Below are positions 9,164-18,187 of a stretch of 64,000 nt of DNA, piece by piece (within the stretch, counting starts at the first letter, position 1; each line of letters starts with the position of its first letter). The translations under genes were made by a program, and so were the position numbers. The stretch is from contig NZ_FORH01000007.1 in assembly GCF_900113955.1 (NCBI RefSeq), positions 186,001-250,000 on the forward strand, given 5' to 3'. Source of the DNA: Celeribacter neptunius. Lineage in GTDB: Bacteria; Pseudomonadota; Alphaproteobacteria; Rhodobacterales; Rhodobacteraceae. The notes under the pieces were generated by a model that saw only the letters and a list, made by a program, of their open reading frames with translations, had not been told where the DNA came from and did no database searches.

Positions 9164-9436
9164 ATGGACTGGATGGCATGGACCTGGCCGACCGCCACAT
9201 TCTTCGCAACGATCGCAACGCTTCTGGTGATCTTCACCGTGCTGGCGATCAAATTTCCTGAAACGCCACGCATCGGCGTCTTGGGGATCGAGACCACGCG
9301 GGGGGATCGGCTGTTCATCACGCTTTTGGGCTCGGCCTTCATCAATCTGGCGTGGCTTGGCCTCGTCGGCACCACCCAGGCGCTCGCGCTGGTGGTGTGC
9401 CTGATCTTTGCTGCCATCGTGTTTCGCTGGGTCTGA
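9164..9436 (+). CDS. glpU: Small integral membrane protein GlpU (DUF2160)
   Basis: A 90-aa protein with three predicted membrane segments (about residues 8-28, 48-66 and 70-90). Its position between the second permease and the binding protein matches GlpU/DUF2160 of glycerol ABC operons. The biochemical role is unknown; a modulatory subunit of the importer is plausible. An AGGAGG ribosome binding site precedes the ATG. Confidence 0.85.
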   Translation: MDWMAWTWPTATFFATIATLLVIFTVLAIKFPETPRIGVLGIETTRGDRLFITLLGSAFINLAWLGLVGTTQALALVVCLIFAAIVFRWV

Positions 9437-9495
9437 GGAGGACCCGGGCGAGACCGAAAACACCGAACAACAAGGTTCACATAGGGAGGAAACCA

Positions 9496-11202
9496 ATGAA
9501 CCATCGTCTCAAGACAACAACCGCACTGGCGCTGGGGCTCGGCCTTTTGTCCGTGCCTGCTTTTGCCGACATGGAGGCGGCGAAAGCGTTCCTCGACGCC
9601 GAGATCGGCGATCAGTCGGCGCTGTCGCGCGCCGATCAGGAAGCCGAAATGCAGTGGTTCGTCGATGCCGCGCAGCCGTTTGCCGGCATGGAAATCAAAG
9701 TGGTCTCCGAGACCATCACCACGCATGAGTATGAATCTCAGGTGCTCGCACCCGCCTTCGAGAAAATCACCGGCATCAAGATCACTCATGACCTGATCGG
9801 CGAAGGCGATGTGGTCGAGAAACTCCAGACCCAGATGCAGTCCGGCGAAAACATCTACGACGCCTATGTCAACGATAGCGACCTGATCGGCACGCACTGG
9901 CGCTATCAACAGGTGCGCAACCTGACCGACTGGATGGCGGGTGAAGGCGCAGATGTGACCAACCCGGGTCTCGATCTCGACGACTACATCGGCACCCAGT
10001 TCACCACCGCGCCGGATGGCAAGCTCTACCAGCTGCCCGACCAGCAATTCGCCAACCTCTACTGGTTCCGCTACGACTGGTTCACCGATCCGGCGATCAT
10101 GGCCGACTTCAAGGCGAAATACGGCTATGATCTCGGGGTGCCGGTCAACTGGTCGGCCTATGAGGACATCGCGGAGTTCTTCACCGGTCGCAACATCGAC
10201 GGCGTCGATGTCTACGGTTCCATGGACTACGGCAAGAAAGACCCGTCTCTGGGCTGGCGCTACACCGATGCGTGGATGTCCATGGCCGGGATGGGCGACA
10301 AGGGTGAGCCCAATGGCCTGCCGGTCGACGAATGGGGCATTCGTGTGAACGAGAACTCCCAGCCCGTCGGCGCCTGCATGTCGCGTGGCGGTGCCGCCAA
10401 CAGCCCGGCAGCGGTCTATGCGGTCGAGAAAGCCATCGACTGGCTGAACAAATACTCGCCGCCCGCCGCGATGGGGATGACCTTCTCCGAGGCTGGCCCG
10501 GTTCCGGGTCAGGGCAATATCGCGCAACAGATGTTCATGTACACCACCTTCGTTGCACCTCTTGTCGACAGCCCGGCGGTGATGAACGGCGACGGCACGC
10601 CGAAATGGCGTCTCGCCCCCAGCCCGCATGGTGTCTATTGGGAAGACGGGATGAAAGTCGGCTATCAGGACGTGGGCTCCTGGACGCTGATGAAATCCAC
10701 GCCGGAAGACCGTGCCAAGGCGGCATGGCTTTATGCGCAATTCGTCACGTCCAAGACCGTGGATGTGAAGAAAGCCCATGTCGGCCTCACCTTCATCCGG
10801 GAATCCACCATCCAGCATGACAGCTTCACCGATCGTGCGCCGAAACTCGGTGGTCTCGTCGAGTTCTACCGCTCGCCGGACCGTGTGCGCTGGTCGCCGA
10901 CCGGCACCAATGTTCCGGATTATCCGAAGCTGGCCCAGCTGTGGTGGCAGAACATCGGCGACGCCATGTCCGGGGCGAAATCCGCTCAGGATGCGCTCGA
11001 CAGCCTCTGCGCCGACATGGAGAAGGTCATGGAACGTCTCGAACGTGCCGGCATTCAGGGCGACCTGGGCCCGGTCATGAACGACGAGAAAGACGCCTCC
11101 GAATGGCTCGCCATGGCGGGTTCGCCGAAACCGGCGATCGAGAACGAGCGTGAGGAGCCGAAAACCGTCTCCTATGACGAACTCGTGGCCTCCTGGCAGT
11201 AA
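9496..11202 (+). CDS. glpV: Glycerol-binding periplasmic protein GlpV
   Basis: A 568-aa extracellular solute-binding protein. It starts MNHRLKTTTALALGLGLLSV and has a Sec signal peptide ending near PAFA. The mature part has the sugar-binding-protein family pattern (ITHDLIGEGDVVEKLQTQMQ, FANLYWFRYDWF). The large size is usual for GlpV. The ATG at 9496 has an AGGGAGGA site just upstream; an earlier in-frame start lacks the signal peptide and is rejected. A GC-rich hairpin followed by TCTTTT ends the transcript about 20 bases after the stop. Confidence 0.92.
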   Translation: MNHRLKTTTALALGLGLLSVPAFADMEAAKAFLDAEIGDQSALSRADQEAEMQWFVDAAQPFAGMEIKVVSETITTHEYESQVLAPAFEKITGIKITHDLIGEGDVVEKLQTQMQSGENIYDAYVNDSDLIGTHWRYQQVRNLTDWMAGEGADVTNPGLDLDDYIGTQFTTAPDGKLYQLPDQQFANLYWFRYDWFTDPAIMADFKAKYGYDLGVPVNWSAYEDIAEFFTGRNIDGVDVYGSMDYGKKDPSLGWRYTDAWMSMAGMGDKGEPNGLPVDEWGIRVNENSQPVGACMSRGGAANSPAAVYAVEKAIDWLNKYSPPAAMGMTFSEAGPVPGQGNIAQQMFMYTTFVAPLVDSPAVMNGDGTPKWRLAPSPHGVYWEDGMKVGYQDVGSWTLMKSTPEDRAKAAWLYAQFVTSKTVDVKKAHVGLTFIRESTIQHDSFTDRAPKLGGLVEFYRSPDRVRWSPTGTNVPDYPKLAQLWWQNIGDAMSGAKSAQDALDSLCADMEKVMERLERAGIQGDLGPVMNDEKDASEWLAMAGSPKPAIENEREEPKTVSYDELVASWQ

Positions 11203-11215
11203 GCCTTTGCGATGA

Positions 11216-11247
11216 TCGAGGGGGCGGGGATTTCCCCGCCCTCTTTT
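11216..11247 (+). terminator. Rho-independent terminator after glpV
   Basis: GGGGCGGGGA at 11221-11230 can pair with CCCCGCCCTC at 11234-11243 around a TTT loop, followed by TTTT. It closes the glpD-glpV transcript and separates it from glpK. Confidence 0.75.
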
Positions 11248-11364
11248 CATCTGACACGCAACCGTCCCCTGTTCCGGCTCGCTGCTCTTTTCCGTCATGC
11301 GCTCATGGCCTAGCCTATGACCGAGCAGAGCGAATTCGCCGAAAGACCTTCCGGGAGGACACCC

Positions 11365-12849
11365 TTGACCTATATTCTCGCCATCGATCAGGGCACCACA
11401 TCGACCCGCGCCATCCTGTTCGACGACCGCCTGTCGGTCGCCCATACGGCGCAGGAAGAATTCGAACAGCATTTCCCGCAAAGCGGCTGGGTCGAACATG
11501 ATCCGTCCGATCTCTGGGCCACCACCGCCGCCACCTGTCGGGCGGTGATCGAGAAGGCCGGGGGGGATGCCAGTGCCATCGCCGCCATCGGCATCACCAA
11601 TCAACGCGAGACGACCCTGGTCTGGGACAGGCTGACGGGACAGCCGATCCACCGTGCGATCGTCTGGCAGGACCGGCGCACCTCGGATCTGTGCAAGGAC
11701 CTGAAAGCCGACGGGTTCGAGGAGGTGGTGACCGAAAAGACCGGGCTTTTGCTCGATCCTTATTTCTCCGCCACCAAGCTCAAATGGATCCTCGATCATG
11801 TCGAGGGCGCCCGCGACCGTGCGGCAAAGGGCGAGCTTTTGTTTGGTACGGTCGACAGCTGGCTGGTGTGGAAACTCACCGGCGGGGCGGTGCATGCCAC
11901 CGATGCCACCAATGCCGCGCGCACCATGCTCTTTGATATTCGAAAAGGGCGCTGGTCGACGACGATTTGCGAACGCTTCGACATTCCGATGGCGATGCTG
12001 CCCGAGGTGCGCGACTGCGACGCCGATTTCGGCGAGACCCGCCCCGATCTCTTTGGTCGCCCGATCCCGATCCGCGGCATCGCCGGCGACCAGCAGGCTG
12101 CCACCATCGGTCAGGCCTGTTTTGAGCCGGGCATGGTGAAATCCACCTATGGCACCGGCTGTTTCGCGCTTCTGAACACCGGCGAGACGCCGGTGCGCTC
12201 GCAAAACCGGCTTTTGACCACCATCGCTTACCGCATCGGGGGCAAGACGACCTATGCGCTCGAAGGCTCGATCTTTATCGCCGGTGCCGTGGTGCAATGG
12301 CTGCGCGACGGGCTGAAGATCATCCGTGAGGCGAAAGAGACACAGCCCCTGGCAGAAAAGGCCGATCCGACCCAGAACGTGGTGCTGGTGCCGGCCTTCA
12401 CCGGGCTGGGGGCGCCTTATTGGAATGCCGAATGTCGCGGCGCGGTCTTTGGCCTGACCCGCAATTCCGGGCCGGAGGAATTCGCCCGCGCAGCACTCGA
12501 GAGCGTCGGCTATCAGACCCGCGATCTTCTCGAGGCCATGCATGCCGATTGGCAGGGCGAAGCCACCACCGCACTCCGGGTCGACGGTGGCATGAGCGCC
12601 TCGGATTTCGCCATGCAATTCCTTTCCGATATCATCGACGCGCCGGTCGATCGCCCGAAAGTGCTCGAGACCACGGCGATGGGCGTGGCCTGGCTCGCCG
12701 GTCAGCGCGCCGGCGTCTATCCGGACATGGACGGGTTTGCCGCCACATGGGCACTCGACCGCACGTTCGAGCCGGATATGGACGCGGACACACGCAAAAC
12801 CAAATGCGACAGCTGGGCGCGCGCCGTCGACGCCACGATGCGGTTCTGA
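11365..12849 (+). CDS. glpK: Glycerol kinase
   Basis: A 494-aa FGGY-family kinase converting glycerol to glycerol 3-phosphate with ATP. The N-terminal phosphate motif is [17 protein letters not shown], the central family motif is [16 protein letters not shown] followed by KSTYGTGCF, and [11 protein letters not shown] lies near the C-terminus. I chose a TTG start at 11365, because a GGGAGGA site lies 5 bases upstream and the protein then begins [10 protein letters not shown] as in relatives. The in-frame ATG at 11317 would add an unusual 16-residue leader. Its stop overlaps the start of the next gene. Confidence 0.93.
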   Translation: MTYILAIDQGTTSTRAILFDDRLSVAHTAQEEFEQHFPQSGWVEHDPSDLWATTAATCRAVIEKAGGDASAIAAIGITNQRETTLVWDRLTGQPIHRAIVWQDRRTSDLCKDLKADGFEEVVTEKTGLLLDPYFSATKLKWILDHVEGARDRAAKGELLFGTVDSWLVWKLTGGAVHATDATNAARTMLFDIRKGRWSTTICERFDIPMAMLPEVRDCDADFGETRPDLFGRPIPIRGIAGDQQAATIGQACFEPGMVKSTYGTGCFALLNTGETPVRSQNRLLTTIAYRIGGKTTYALEGSIFIAGAVVQWLRDGLKIIREAKETQPLAEKADPTQNVVLVPAFTGLGAPYWNAECRGAVFGLTRNSGPEEFARAALESVGYQTRDLLEAMHADWQGEATTALRVDGGMSASDFAMQFLSDIIDAPVDRPKVLETTAMGVAWLAGQRAGVYPDMDGFAATWALDRTFEPDMDADTRKTKCDSWARAVDATMRF

Positions 12850-14018
12850 TGTCCGGGCTTGCCGAAAGCCTCGCCGCCGCTCCGGTCGCCGACATCGCCT
12901 TTACCGCGCCCGCGCGCAGTCTGATCGGGCGCGGCGCCAAGGATCAGGTCGCGGCTTTGGTGCGCGAGATGGGGCAGAGCGTCCTCTTGTTGCGCAGTGC
13001 CTCGGTCGCCTGGGCCGATGCGCTGCGTGCAGAGCTCGAAACGCTTGGCCTGAGCGTCACGGTGGTGACGGCACGGGGCGAACCGACCGCTGATCAGGTG
13101 CGGGACGGCGTGACACAGGCCCGCGCGGCCGGGGCCGATTGTGTGGTGTCGGTCGGAGGTGGCGCGGTGATCGATCTCGGCAAGGCGATTTCCGGCCTTT
13201 GCCCCTCCGAAGGCGATGTGATGGATCATCTGGGGCTTGGAGATGGCGCCGCCCCGAAACTCGCCACGCCGCTTCCCTTCGTGGCCATCCCGACCACTTC
13301 GGGCACCGGGGCAGAGGCCACCCGTAATGCGGTGATCGGCGTGCCGGAGCAGGGGCTCAAGATCAGCCTGCGCGACCCGCGCCTCGTGCCGGATCTGGCG
13401 GTGGTGGATGCCTCGCTCACAGATGGCCTGCCGAAAGACCTGACGCTCGCCACCGGGCTCGATGCGTTGACCCAGCTGATCGAGAGCTACCTGTCGAACC
13501 GCGCCAACCCCGTCACCGATGCGCTCGCGCGCGGGATGATTGCCGCCGCCGCCGCCGCGCTGCGCCTGTTGATGGCGGGCGAGGATGCGGTCGCGCGCGA
13601 CACCATGGCCAAGGCCAGTTATCTGAGCGGCCTCGCGCTTGCCAATTCCGGGCTTGGCATCGTGCACGGCCTGGCCGCCGTCATCGGCAGTCGCGGCGGC
13701 GCGCATGGCGCCATCTGCGGGCGGCTTTTACCTGCTGCCCTGACGGTGAACCGCGCCGCACTGGCAAGGGCAGGGATGTCGGTGGCGCGTTGCGATGAGG
13801 TCGACCGCTGGCTGCGCGACGGGTTCGGAACATCGCCTCGGGCGTTTATCGATGCACAGGGGCTGGCCTCTCTCGCCGAGCTGCATTGCGCTGCCCCGCT
13901 CTGGGATGACATGGCGCAACGTGCGTTGACGGCGTCATCGACACAGGCCAATCCCGTCCGGCTCAGCTTTTCCGACGTCAGGAGGATTCTCGAGATTTCT
14001 GGTGAAGCTGCTGATTGA
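12849..14018 (+). CDS. Iron-containing (group III) alcohol dehydrogenase
   Basis: A 389-aa group III alcohol dehydrogenase. The NAD(P) motif is VVSVGGGAVIDLGKAI, the family motif PTTSGTGAEAT is present, and metal-site regions are GLDALTQLIESYLS near residue 205 and GIVHGLAAVIG plus AHGAICG further on. The usual DALTH histidine is a glutamine, as in a subset of this family. Coupling to glpK (TGATG overlap) suggests a substrate among glycerol or C3 alcohols/aldehydes, but the sequence alone does not fix it. Confidence 0.8.
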   Translation: MSGLAESLAAAPVADIAFTAPARSLIGRGAKDQVAALVREMGQSVLLLRSASVAWADALRAELETLGLSVTVVTARGEPTADQVRDGVTQARAAGADCVVSVGGGAVIDLGKAISGLCPSEGDVMDHLGLGDGAAPKLATPLPFVAIPTTSGTGAEATRNAVIGVPEQGLKISLRDPRLVPDLAVVDASLTDGLPKDLTLATGLDALTQLIESYLSNRANPVTDALARGMIAAAAAALRLLMAGEDAVARDTMAKASYLSGLALANSGLGIVHGLAAVIGSRGGAHGAICGRLLPAALTVNRAALARAGMSVARCDEVDRWLRDGFGTSPRAFIDAQGLASLAELHCAAPLWDDMAQRALTASSTQANPVRLSFSDVRRILEISGEAAD

Positions 14019-14134
14019 GCGTCGTCAGAGTTTTGGGAAAGATGGCCGTTTGACCTGAGAGAGGGGCTGGCTCATCTGGTCGTCGTGATTGCGGTGGATT
14101 GGCGGTGACGCAGCGGCCTGCGGATTGGGGGCCT

Positions 14135-15121
14135 CTATCCGAGCGTCACAGGTTCCGGCACCAGGGTGACACCGAATTTGGCGCGCACCCGCCGGATCAC
14201 CTGATCGGCCAGGGCCTGAACCTCTGGCAAGGTCGCACGCCCGTGGTTGACGATGATCAGGGCATGGCCGGTGTGAATGCCGGCATCGCCGATCCGTAGG
14301 CCTTTCAACCCGCAGTGATCGATGAGCCAGGCCGCAGAGAGTTTGACGCCATCCGGGGTCGGATGTGCGGGCATCTCCGGGAGGGAGCGTAGAGTTTCCT
14401 GCGTGACGATGGGATTGTGAAAGAACGACCCGACATTGCCCAGCACCCGCCAATCCGGAAGTTTCGCCGCACGTTGCGCCAGAACCGCCTCTAGGATCGT
14501 CTCGGGTGTTTGCGGCGCGGGCAGATCGCGAAGCCCGACATAGCTCAGAACGGGGTGCCACGGGCGGGGCAGGCGCAAGGTCACCTGAGTGATGAGGTAG
14601 CGGCCCGGCGCGTCTTTGAACAGGCTGTGACGATAGCCAAAGCGACAGTCCGCCTTGCCCAGCGTGATCATGCTGTCCGCCCTGCGGTCATAGGCTTGCA
14701 AGCTCTCGAAAACATCGGAAAGCTCCATGCCATAGGCGCCGATGTTCTGGACCGGGGCCGCGCCGACCGTGCCGGGAATGCCCGCGAGGTTTTCCAGCCC
14801 GCCGATGTCCCGCGCCGTCAGCCGCGCGACCAGATCGGACCAGTCTTCGCCGGCCTGCGCCGTCACCCTGACGTGATCCCCGGGGCTGTCGTCCACGGAC
14901 CAGCCTTTGATCGCCATCACGCCCACCACCGCGTGCAGCCGGTCGGGCAAAAGGCAATTGCTCGCACTGCCAAGCAGGTGGAGCGGCAGGTTGAGCCGCT
15001 TCGAGAGGCGGGCGAGGTCGCGAATGTCCTCCGCCCGCGTCACCTCCGCGCCATAGCGGGCGCGGGAGGAAAAGCCGAAGCTGTTGCGGTGGGACAGGTC
15101 GAAATATTCGGTCAGGCGCAT
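14135..15121 (-). CDS. murB: UDP-N-acetylenolpyruvoylglucosamine reductase, type I MurB
   Basis: A 328-aa protein resembling E. coli-type (type I) MurB, which reduces UDP-GlcNAc-enolpyruvate in peptidoglycan synthesis using FAD and NADPH. FAD-binding region: GLENLAGIPGTVGAAPVQNI; substrate region: FGYRHSLFK; catalytic serine region: GNVGSFFHNP; near the C-terminus: LSAAWLIDHCGLKGLRIGDA. The ATG at 15119-15121 (MRLTEYFDLSHRNSFG) matches family N-termini. It is not beside other dcw genes here. Alphaproteobacteria generally carry a different MurB type in that cluster, so this may be a second copy. Confidence 0.85.
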   Translation of the reverse strand: MRLTEYFDLSHRNSFGFSSRARYGAEVTRAEDIRDLARLSKRLNLPLHLLGSASNCLLPDRLHAVVGVMAIKGWSVDDSPGDHVRVTAQAGEDWSDLVARLTARDIGGLENLAGIPGTVGAAPVQNIGAYGMELSDVFESLQAYDRRADSMITLGKADCRFGYRHSLFKDAPGRYLITQVTLRLPRPWHPVLSYVGLRDLPAPQTPETILEAVLAQRAAKLPDWRVLGNVGSFFHNPIVTQETLRSLPEMPAHPTPDGVKLSAAWLIDHCGLKGLRIGDAGIHTGHALIIVNHGRATLPEVQALADQVIRRVRAKFGVTLVPEPVTLG

Positions 15122-15137
15122 GGGGATGATCGAAGGC

Positions 15138-15818
15138 TCATCCGTGCGGGTCCGGCCGTGCGAGGTCGGCGGGTTCAGCTTCGGAGATGACATAGGTACA
15201 GCGGCGCCCGCCGCCGAGAATATGTTCCGCGCGTTCGATTTTGGCATGCGCACCGAGCACGGCATTGAACACCTCCATCTCGGCCCGGCAAAACCCCTGA
15301 CACACGCTTGCCGCAGCACAGATCGGACAGTGGTTTTCGATCAGGCGCAAGGTGCCGTCGCCGGGCTCCTCGACCGTGGCCATATAGCCTTCGTCATTGC
15401 GCAGCTCGGCCAGTTTGCGCACCCGTGCGGGCAGGTCGGTGCACTGGCTCATGGCACTGCGGTAGAGCGCTTCGGTGCCGGCCTCGCGGGCGGCAATGAT
15501 CCGTTCCAGCGCCTGCGGTCCGAGCACATCGGAAATGTTGTTCAGAATCTCGACCGTCAGCGCAGCATGGGTGTCCGGGAACCGCGACTGTGCCTTGTCC
15601 GACAGATGCCAATAGACCGCCGGGCGCCCGCGGCCGGCGGCGCGGCGCTCTTCGTTGACCAGACCGTCTTCGAGCAGCCGGGCGAGCTGTTGGCGTGCGG
15701 CCTCCCCGGTGATTTGCAGCTGTTTGCCAACCTGGGCCGAGGTCATTGCCCCGTGCATCTTGAGGATCATTAGGATGCGCTCTGAGGGCGCGCGGGGTGA
15801 CCAGGATGTCTGTTCCAA
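15138..15818 (-). CDS. SufR-like iron-sulphur transcriptional regulator
   Basis: A protein of about 226 aa with an N-terminal winged helix (MTSAQVGKQLQITGEAARQQ) of the ArsR/DeoR-like SufR type and a C-terminal cysteine cluster HCPICAAASVCQGFC (C-x2-C-x5-C-x3-C). The cluster could hold an Fe-S centre, so the protein probably senses iron-sulphur or oxidative status. I prefer a TTG start at 15818 because CAGGAGGA lies 7 bases upstream. An in-frame ATG at 15902 would add 28 residues but has no visible ribosome binding site. It is divergent from sodB, with palindromic elements between. Confidence 0.78.
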   Translation of the reverse strand: MEQTSWSPRAPSERILMILKMHGAMTSAQVGKQLQITGEAARQQLARLLEDGLVNEERRAAGRGRPAVYWHLSDKAQSRFPDTHAALTVEILNNISDVLGPQALERIIAAREAGTEALYRSAMSQCTDLPARVRKLAELRNDEGYMATVEEPGDGTLRLIENHCPICAAASVCQGFCRAEMEVFNAVLGAHAKIERAEHILGGGRRCTYVISEAEPADLARPDPHG

Positions 15819-15862
15819 AGCGGTGTCCTCCTGACGGTTTTCGGTGCCGGGCTTGTCTAGGC

Positions 15863-15920
15863 AATATTTTGCGCGATATTTTTCCAAGTCGTCGCTTGAC
15901 ATATTGCGCCCAATGTTTTT
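15863..15920. promoter_or_regulatory. Palindromic elements in the regulator-sodB divergent promoter region
   Basis: Two similar elements occur: AATATTTTGCGCGATATTTT (15863-15882) and CATATTGCGCCCAATGTTTT (15900-15919). The second holds ATTG-CGCC-CAAT, an interrupted palindrome. A TTGACA hexamer overlaps it (15896-15901) and a TAATAT occurs near 15939 before sodB. Binding by the neighbouring SufR-like regulator is inference. Confidence 0.45.
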
Positions 15921-15986
15921 CAAAGCGAATACTTGTTTTAATATCGTGGTGGCCGCGTTTTCGCAAGCCCCTGAAAGGAGATGCAC

Positions 15987-16589
15987 ATGAGTTTCGAACT
16001 TCCCGCCCTGAATTACGCTCACGCAGCTTTGGCCGCGCGCGGCATGAGCCAGGAAACGCTTGAGCTGCACCATGACAAGCATCACCAGGCATATGTCACA
16101 GCGCTGAACGGCTTCGTCGAGGCCAATGCGGACCTGCAGGGCAAGAGCCTCGAGGAGGTGATCGCGCTGACCTATGGCGACGATGCCCGCGCGCCGATTT
16201 TCAACAACGCCGGCCAGCACTGGAACCACATCCATTTCTGGAACGCGTTGTCGCCCAATGGCGGCGGCATTCCGGGCAAGCTGGAGACCAAGATCACCGA
16301 AGCCTTCGGCACGGTCGATGCGTTCAAGGCCGCGTTCAAAGCCGCCGCGATCGGGCAATTCGGCTCTGGCTGGGCCTGGCTGATCCAGAAAGCGGATGGC
16401 GCGCTCGCCGTGACCAAAACGCCCAATGGGGTGAACCCGCTCGCCACCGGCGAGGGCACGGCGCTTCTCGGTCTCGATGTCTGGGAGCACAGCTATTACG
16501 TCGATTTCCGCAATCGTCGCCCGGATTACACCACCAACTTCCTCGACAATCTCGCGAATTATGAATTCGCCGAGGCCAACTTGGCCTGA
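15987..16589 (+). CDS. sodB: Superoxide dismutase [Fe]
   Basis: A 200-aa Fe/Mn superoxide dismutase. Predicted metal ligands are H28 (ELHHDKHH), H81 (WNHIHFW), D164 and H168 (LDVWEHSYY). Q77, four residues before H81, occupies the position used by iron-type enzymes, so iron is favoured. Length matches bacterial SodB. The ATG at 15987 has AAAGGAG 6 bases upstream; an in-frame ATG at 15981 abuts that site and is less likely. No signal peptide is present, so the enzyme should be cytoplasmic. Confidence 0.95.
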   Translation: MSFELPALNYAHAALAARGMSQETLELHHDKHHQAYVTALNGFVEANADLQGKSLEEVIALTYGDDARAPIFNNAGQHWNHIHFWNALSPNGGGIPGKLETKITEAFGTVDAFKAAFKAAAIGQFGSGWAWLIQKADGALAVTKTPNGVNPLATGEGTALLGLDVWEHSYYVDFRNRRPDYTTNFLDNLANYEFAEANLA

Positions 16590-16652
16590 CCGAAACTGGC
16601 CTGACCGAAATCTGGTCTGATCGGACGACGCTCTCCAATCCGGCTGACCAGT

Positions 16653-16685
16653 CCCGCTCGCGTCCTCCGCGGGCGGGGTATTTTC
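16653..16685 (+). terminator. Candidate rho-independent terminator after sodB
   Basis: CCCGCTCGCG (16653-16662) pairs with CGCGGGCGGG (16668-16677) with one G-T pair and a 5-base loop, followed by GGTATTTTCCT. It lies between sodB and fdxA. Confidence 0.6.
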
Positions 16686-16713
16686 CTCTGCGCATCAAGA
16701 GACTGCTTTCCCG

Positions 16714-17052
16714 ATGACCTATGTCGTGCTCGAAAACTGTATCGCCTGCAAACACATGGACTGTGTCGAAGTCTGTCCGGTAGACTGTTTCTACGAAGGT
16801 GAGAACATGTTGGTGATCCACCCGGACGAATGTATCGACTGCGGAGTTTGCGAACCGGAATGCCCGGCCGACGCGATCCGCCCCGATACTGAGCCGGATG
16901 TCGAACAATGGGTTGAGATGAACCGAAAATACGCAGAGATATGGCCGGTGATCACCCAGATCGGGGTGCCACCGGAAAATGCCAAGGAGATGGATGGCGT
17001 GCCCAACAAGTTCGAGACATTGTTTTCGCCCAATCCGGGGAGCGGCTCATGA
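16714..17052 (+). CDS. fdxA: Seven-iron ferredoxin FdxA
   Basis: A 112-aa ferredoxin of the [3Fe-4S][4Fe-4S] Azotobacter FdI type. Cysteines C9, C17, C21, C25, C40, C43, C46 and C50 follow the [17 protein letters not shown] and [12 protein letters not shown] motifs, with an extra C12 as in relatives. A long C-terminal tail is normal for this class. Its last codons overlap the start of a flavin reductase gene (ATGA), suggesting that the two work in the same electron-transfer step. Confidence 0.93.
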   Translation: MTYVVLENCIACKHMDCVEVCPVDCFYEGENMLVIHPDECIDCGVCEPECPADAIRPDTEPDVEQWVEMNRKYAEIWPVITQIGVPPENAKEMDGVPNKFETLFSPNPGSGS

Positions 17053-17576
17053 GCCTTTTGCAAAGCCCGATATTGGACCCGACGTTTGAAAGCGATGTCG
17101 AGATGACGGATTTCCGCGATGCCATGGCGGCGCTGGCGGCGACCGCCTGTCTGGTGACCGCGGCTGACGGGGGGCTGCGGCTCGGCAGGACGGTGACGGC
17201 GGCTTTCTCCCTGAGCGCGCAACCGCCTGCGATCCTTGTTTCGATCGATGCCAGCGCGCCGCTCGCGGCGCTGATCCGCAAGCGTGCCGGCTTTTCCTTT
17301 GCCATCTTTGCTGAGGGGCAACAGGCCATCGCCGATGGCTTTGCCGGCAAGGTCCCGCAGGAGCATCGTTTCGAGCAGGGCACATGGGGCGATTGGCCGT
17401 CGGGGCACCCGCGGCTCGCACACGCCGTGGCCGCGATGGACTGCAGTGTGATCGGGGAGATCGAGCTGGACAGTCATATCCTGTTCGCCGGGGGACTCAC
17501 CAGGATTGGTCTGGATCGCACGGCGCGGCCCCTGGTCTGGCATCAGCGTCAGTATAAATCCGTCCAGCCCCTCTGA
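17049..17576 (+). CDS. Flavin reductase family protein
   Basis: A 175-aa protein of the flavin reductase-like (FMN-binding split barrel) family. Features: [20 protein letters not shown] at the N-terminus, the [20 protein letters not shown] flavin-binding segment, and [16 protein letters not shown] later. Relatives reduce flavins with NAD(P)H for two-component monooxygenases. It overlaps fdxA by 4 bases. No partner oxygenase is adjacent, so the acceptor is unknown. Confidence 0.85.
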   Translation: MSLLQSPILDPTFESDVEMTDFRDAMAALAATACLVTAADGGLRLGRTVTAAFSLSAQPPAILVSIDASAPLAALIRKRAGFSFAIFAEGQQAIADGFAGKVPQEHRFEQGTWGDWPSGHPRLAHAVAAMDCSVIGEIELDSHILFAGGLTRIGLDRTARPLVWHQRQYKSVQPL

Positions 17577-17593
17577 GCGCGGTTGCTCGGGCT

Positions 17594-18187
17594 CTATCGG
17601 GGCATGTCCTCGGGGCGGTCGATGTCGCGCAGGTGATTTTCCGGCAAGGCCAGGCAGTGGTCCGTCGGAATGCGGCTGAGCCAGGACCGTGCGCCCTGAT
17701 CCGCCTCGACCCGGAGGATTTCCGGGACCCAGCGCGCGGGGAGCAATGCGGGGGGCAGGCGTGCCGGGCCGATCCGGGCACAGGCCGGTGCCCCTCTGGC
17801 GAGCAGTGCGTCAATATCTCCCCGTGCGACCCAGGGCATATCCGCGAGCAGGATCAGCACCTCGCCGATCCCCGGCGCGAGCCGGTGCAGCCCGGCTTTC
17901 AGGCTTGCGGATTGCGGGCCGCCTGCCGCCAGCCTGACGGTCGCCAACCCCGCGCGGGCTGCGAGATCGGCCACCTCATCCGAGGCGACAATCGCCAAGC
18001 GCTGTGCCGCCTCGGTGCCGGCGGCAAGGGTGAAAGCCGCGTTGGCCAGGGGGCTATCGCCAAGGTGGGCGAGCAGTTTGTCCTCCGGTCCGAACCGGCG
18101 CGACGCCCCGGCGGCGAGAACGATCACGGCGCGCGCTCTTGGCTCCGGGCGGCCTTCCTCCAGGCGGTTCTCAGTCGAGTTTGGCAT
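17594..18187 (-). CDS. MobA/MocA-like molybdopterin nucleotidyltransferase
   Basis: A 197-aa nucleotidyltransferase of the MobA-like/NTP_transf_3 family. The N-terminal nucleotide motif is VIVLAAGASRRFGPEDKLLA and the metal-binding region is LLADMPWV. Such proteins attach CMP or GMP to the molybdenum cofactor; the single-domain form beside xdhC is most like the cytidylyltransferase (MocA) used for xanthine dehydrogenase-family enzymes. The start at 18187 overlaps the end of xdhC by 17 bases. No molybdenum hydroxylase gene is visible nearby. Confidence 0.8.
   Translation of the reverse strand: MPNSTENRLEEGRPEPRARAVIVLAAGASRRFGPEDKLLAHLGDSPLANAAFTLAAGTEAAQRLAIVASDEVADLAARAGLATVRLAAGGPQSASLKAGLHRLAPGIGEVLILLADMPWVARGDIDALLARGAPACARIGPARLPPALLPARWVPEILRVEADQGARSWLSRIPTDHCLALPENHLRDIDRPEDMPR

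Noticed and set aside
9157-12618. 1153-codon minus-strand frame across glpV and glpK
   Set aside because: Shadow of two strongly conserved genes; no ribosome binding site or domain.
15819-15902. 28-codon N-terminal extension of the SufR-like regulator from an upstream ATG
   Set aside because: No ribosome binding site at that ATG, whereas the TTG at 15818 has a well-spaced CAGGAGGA; kept only as an alternative.
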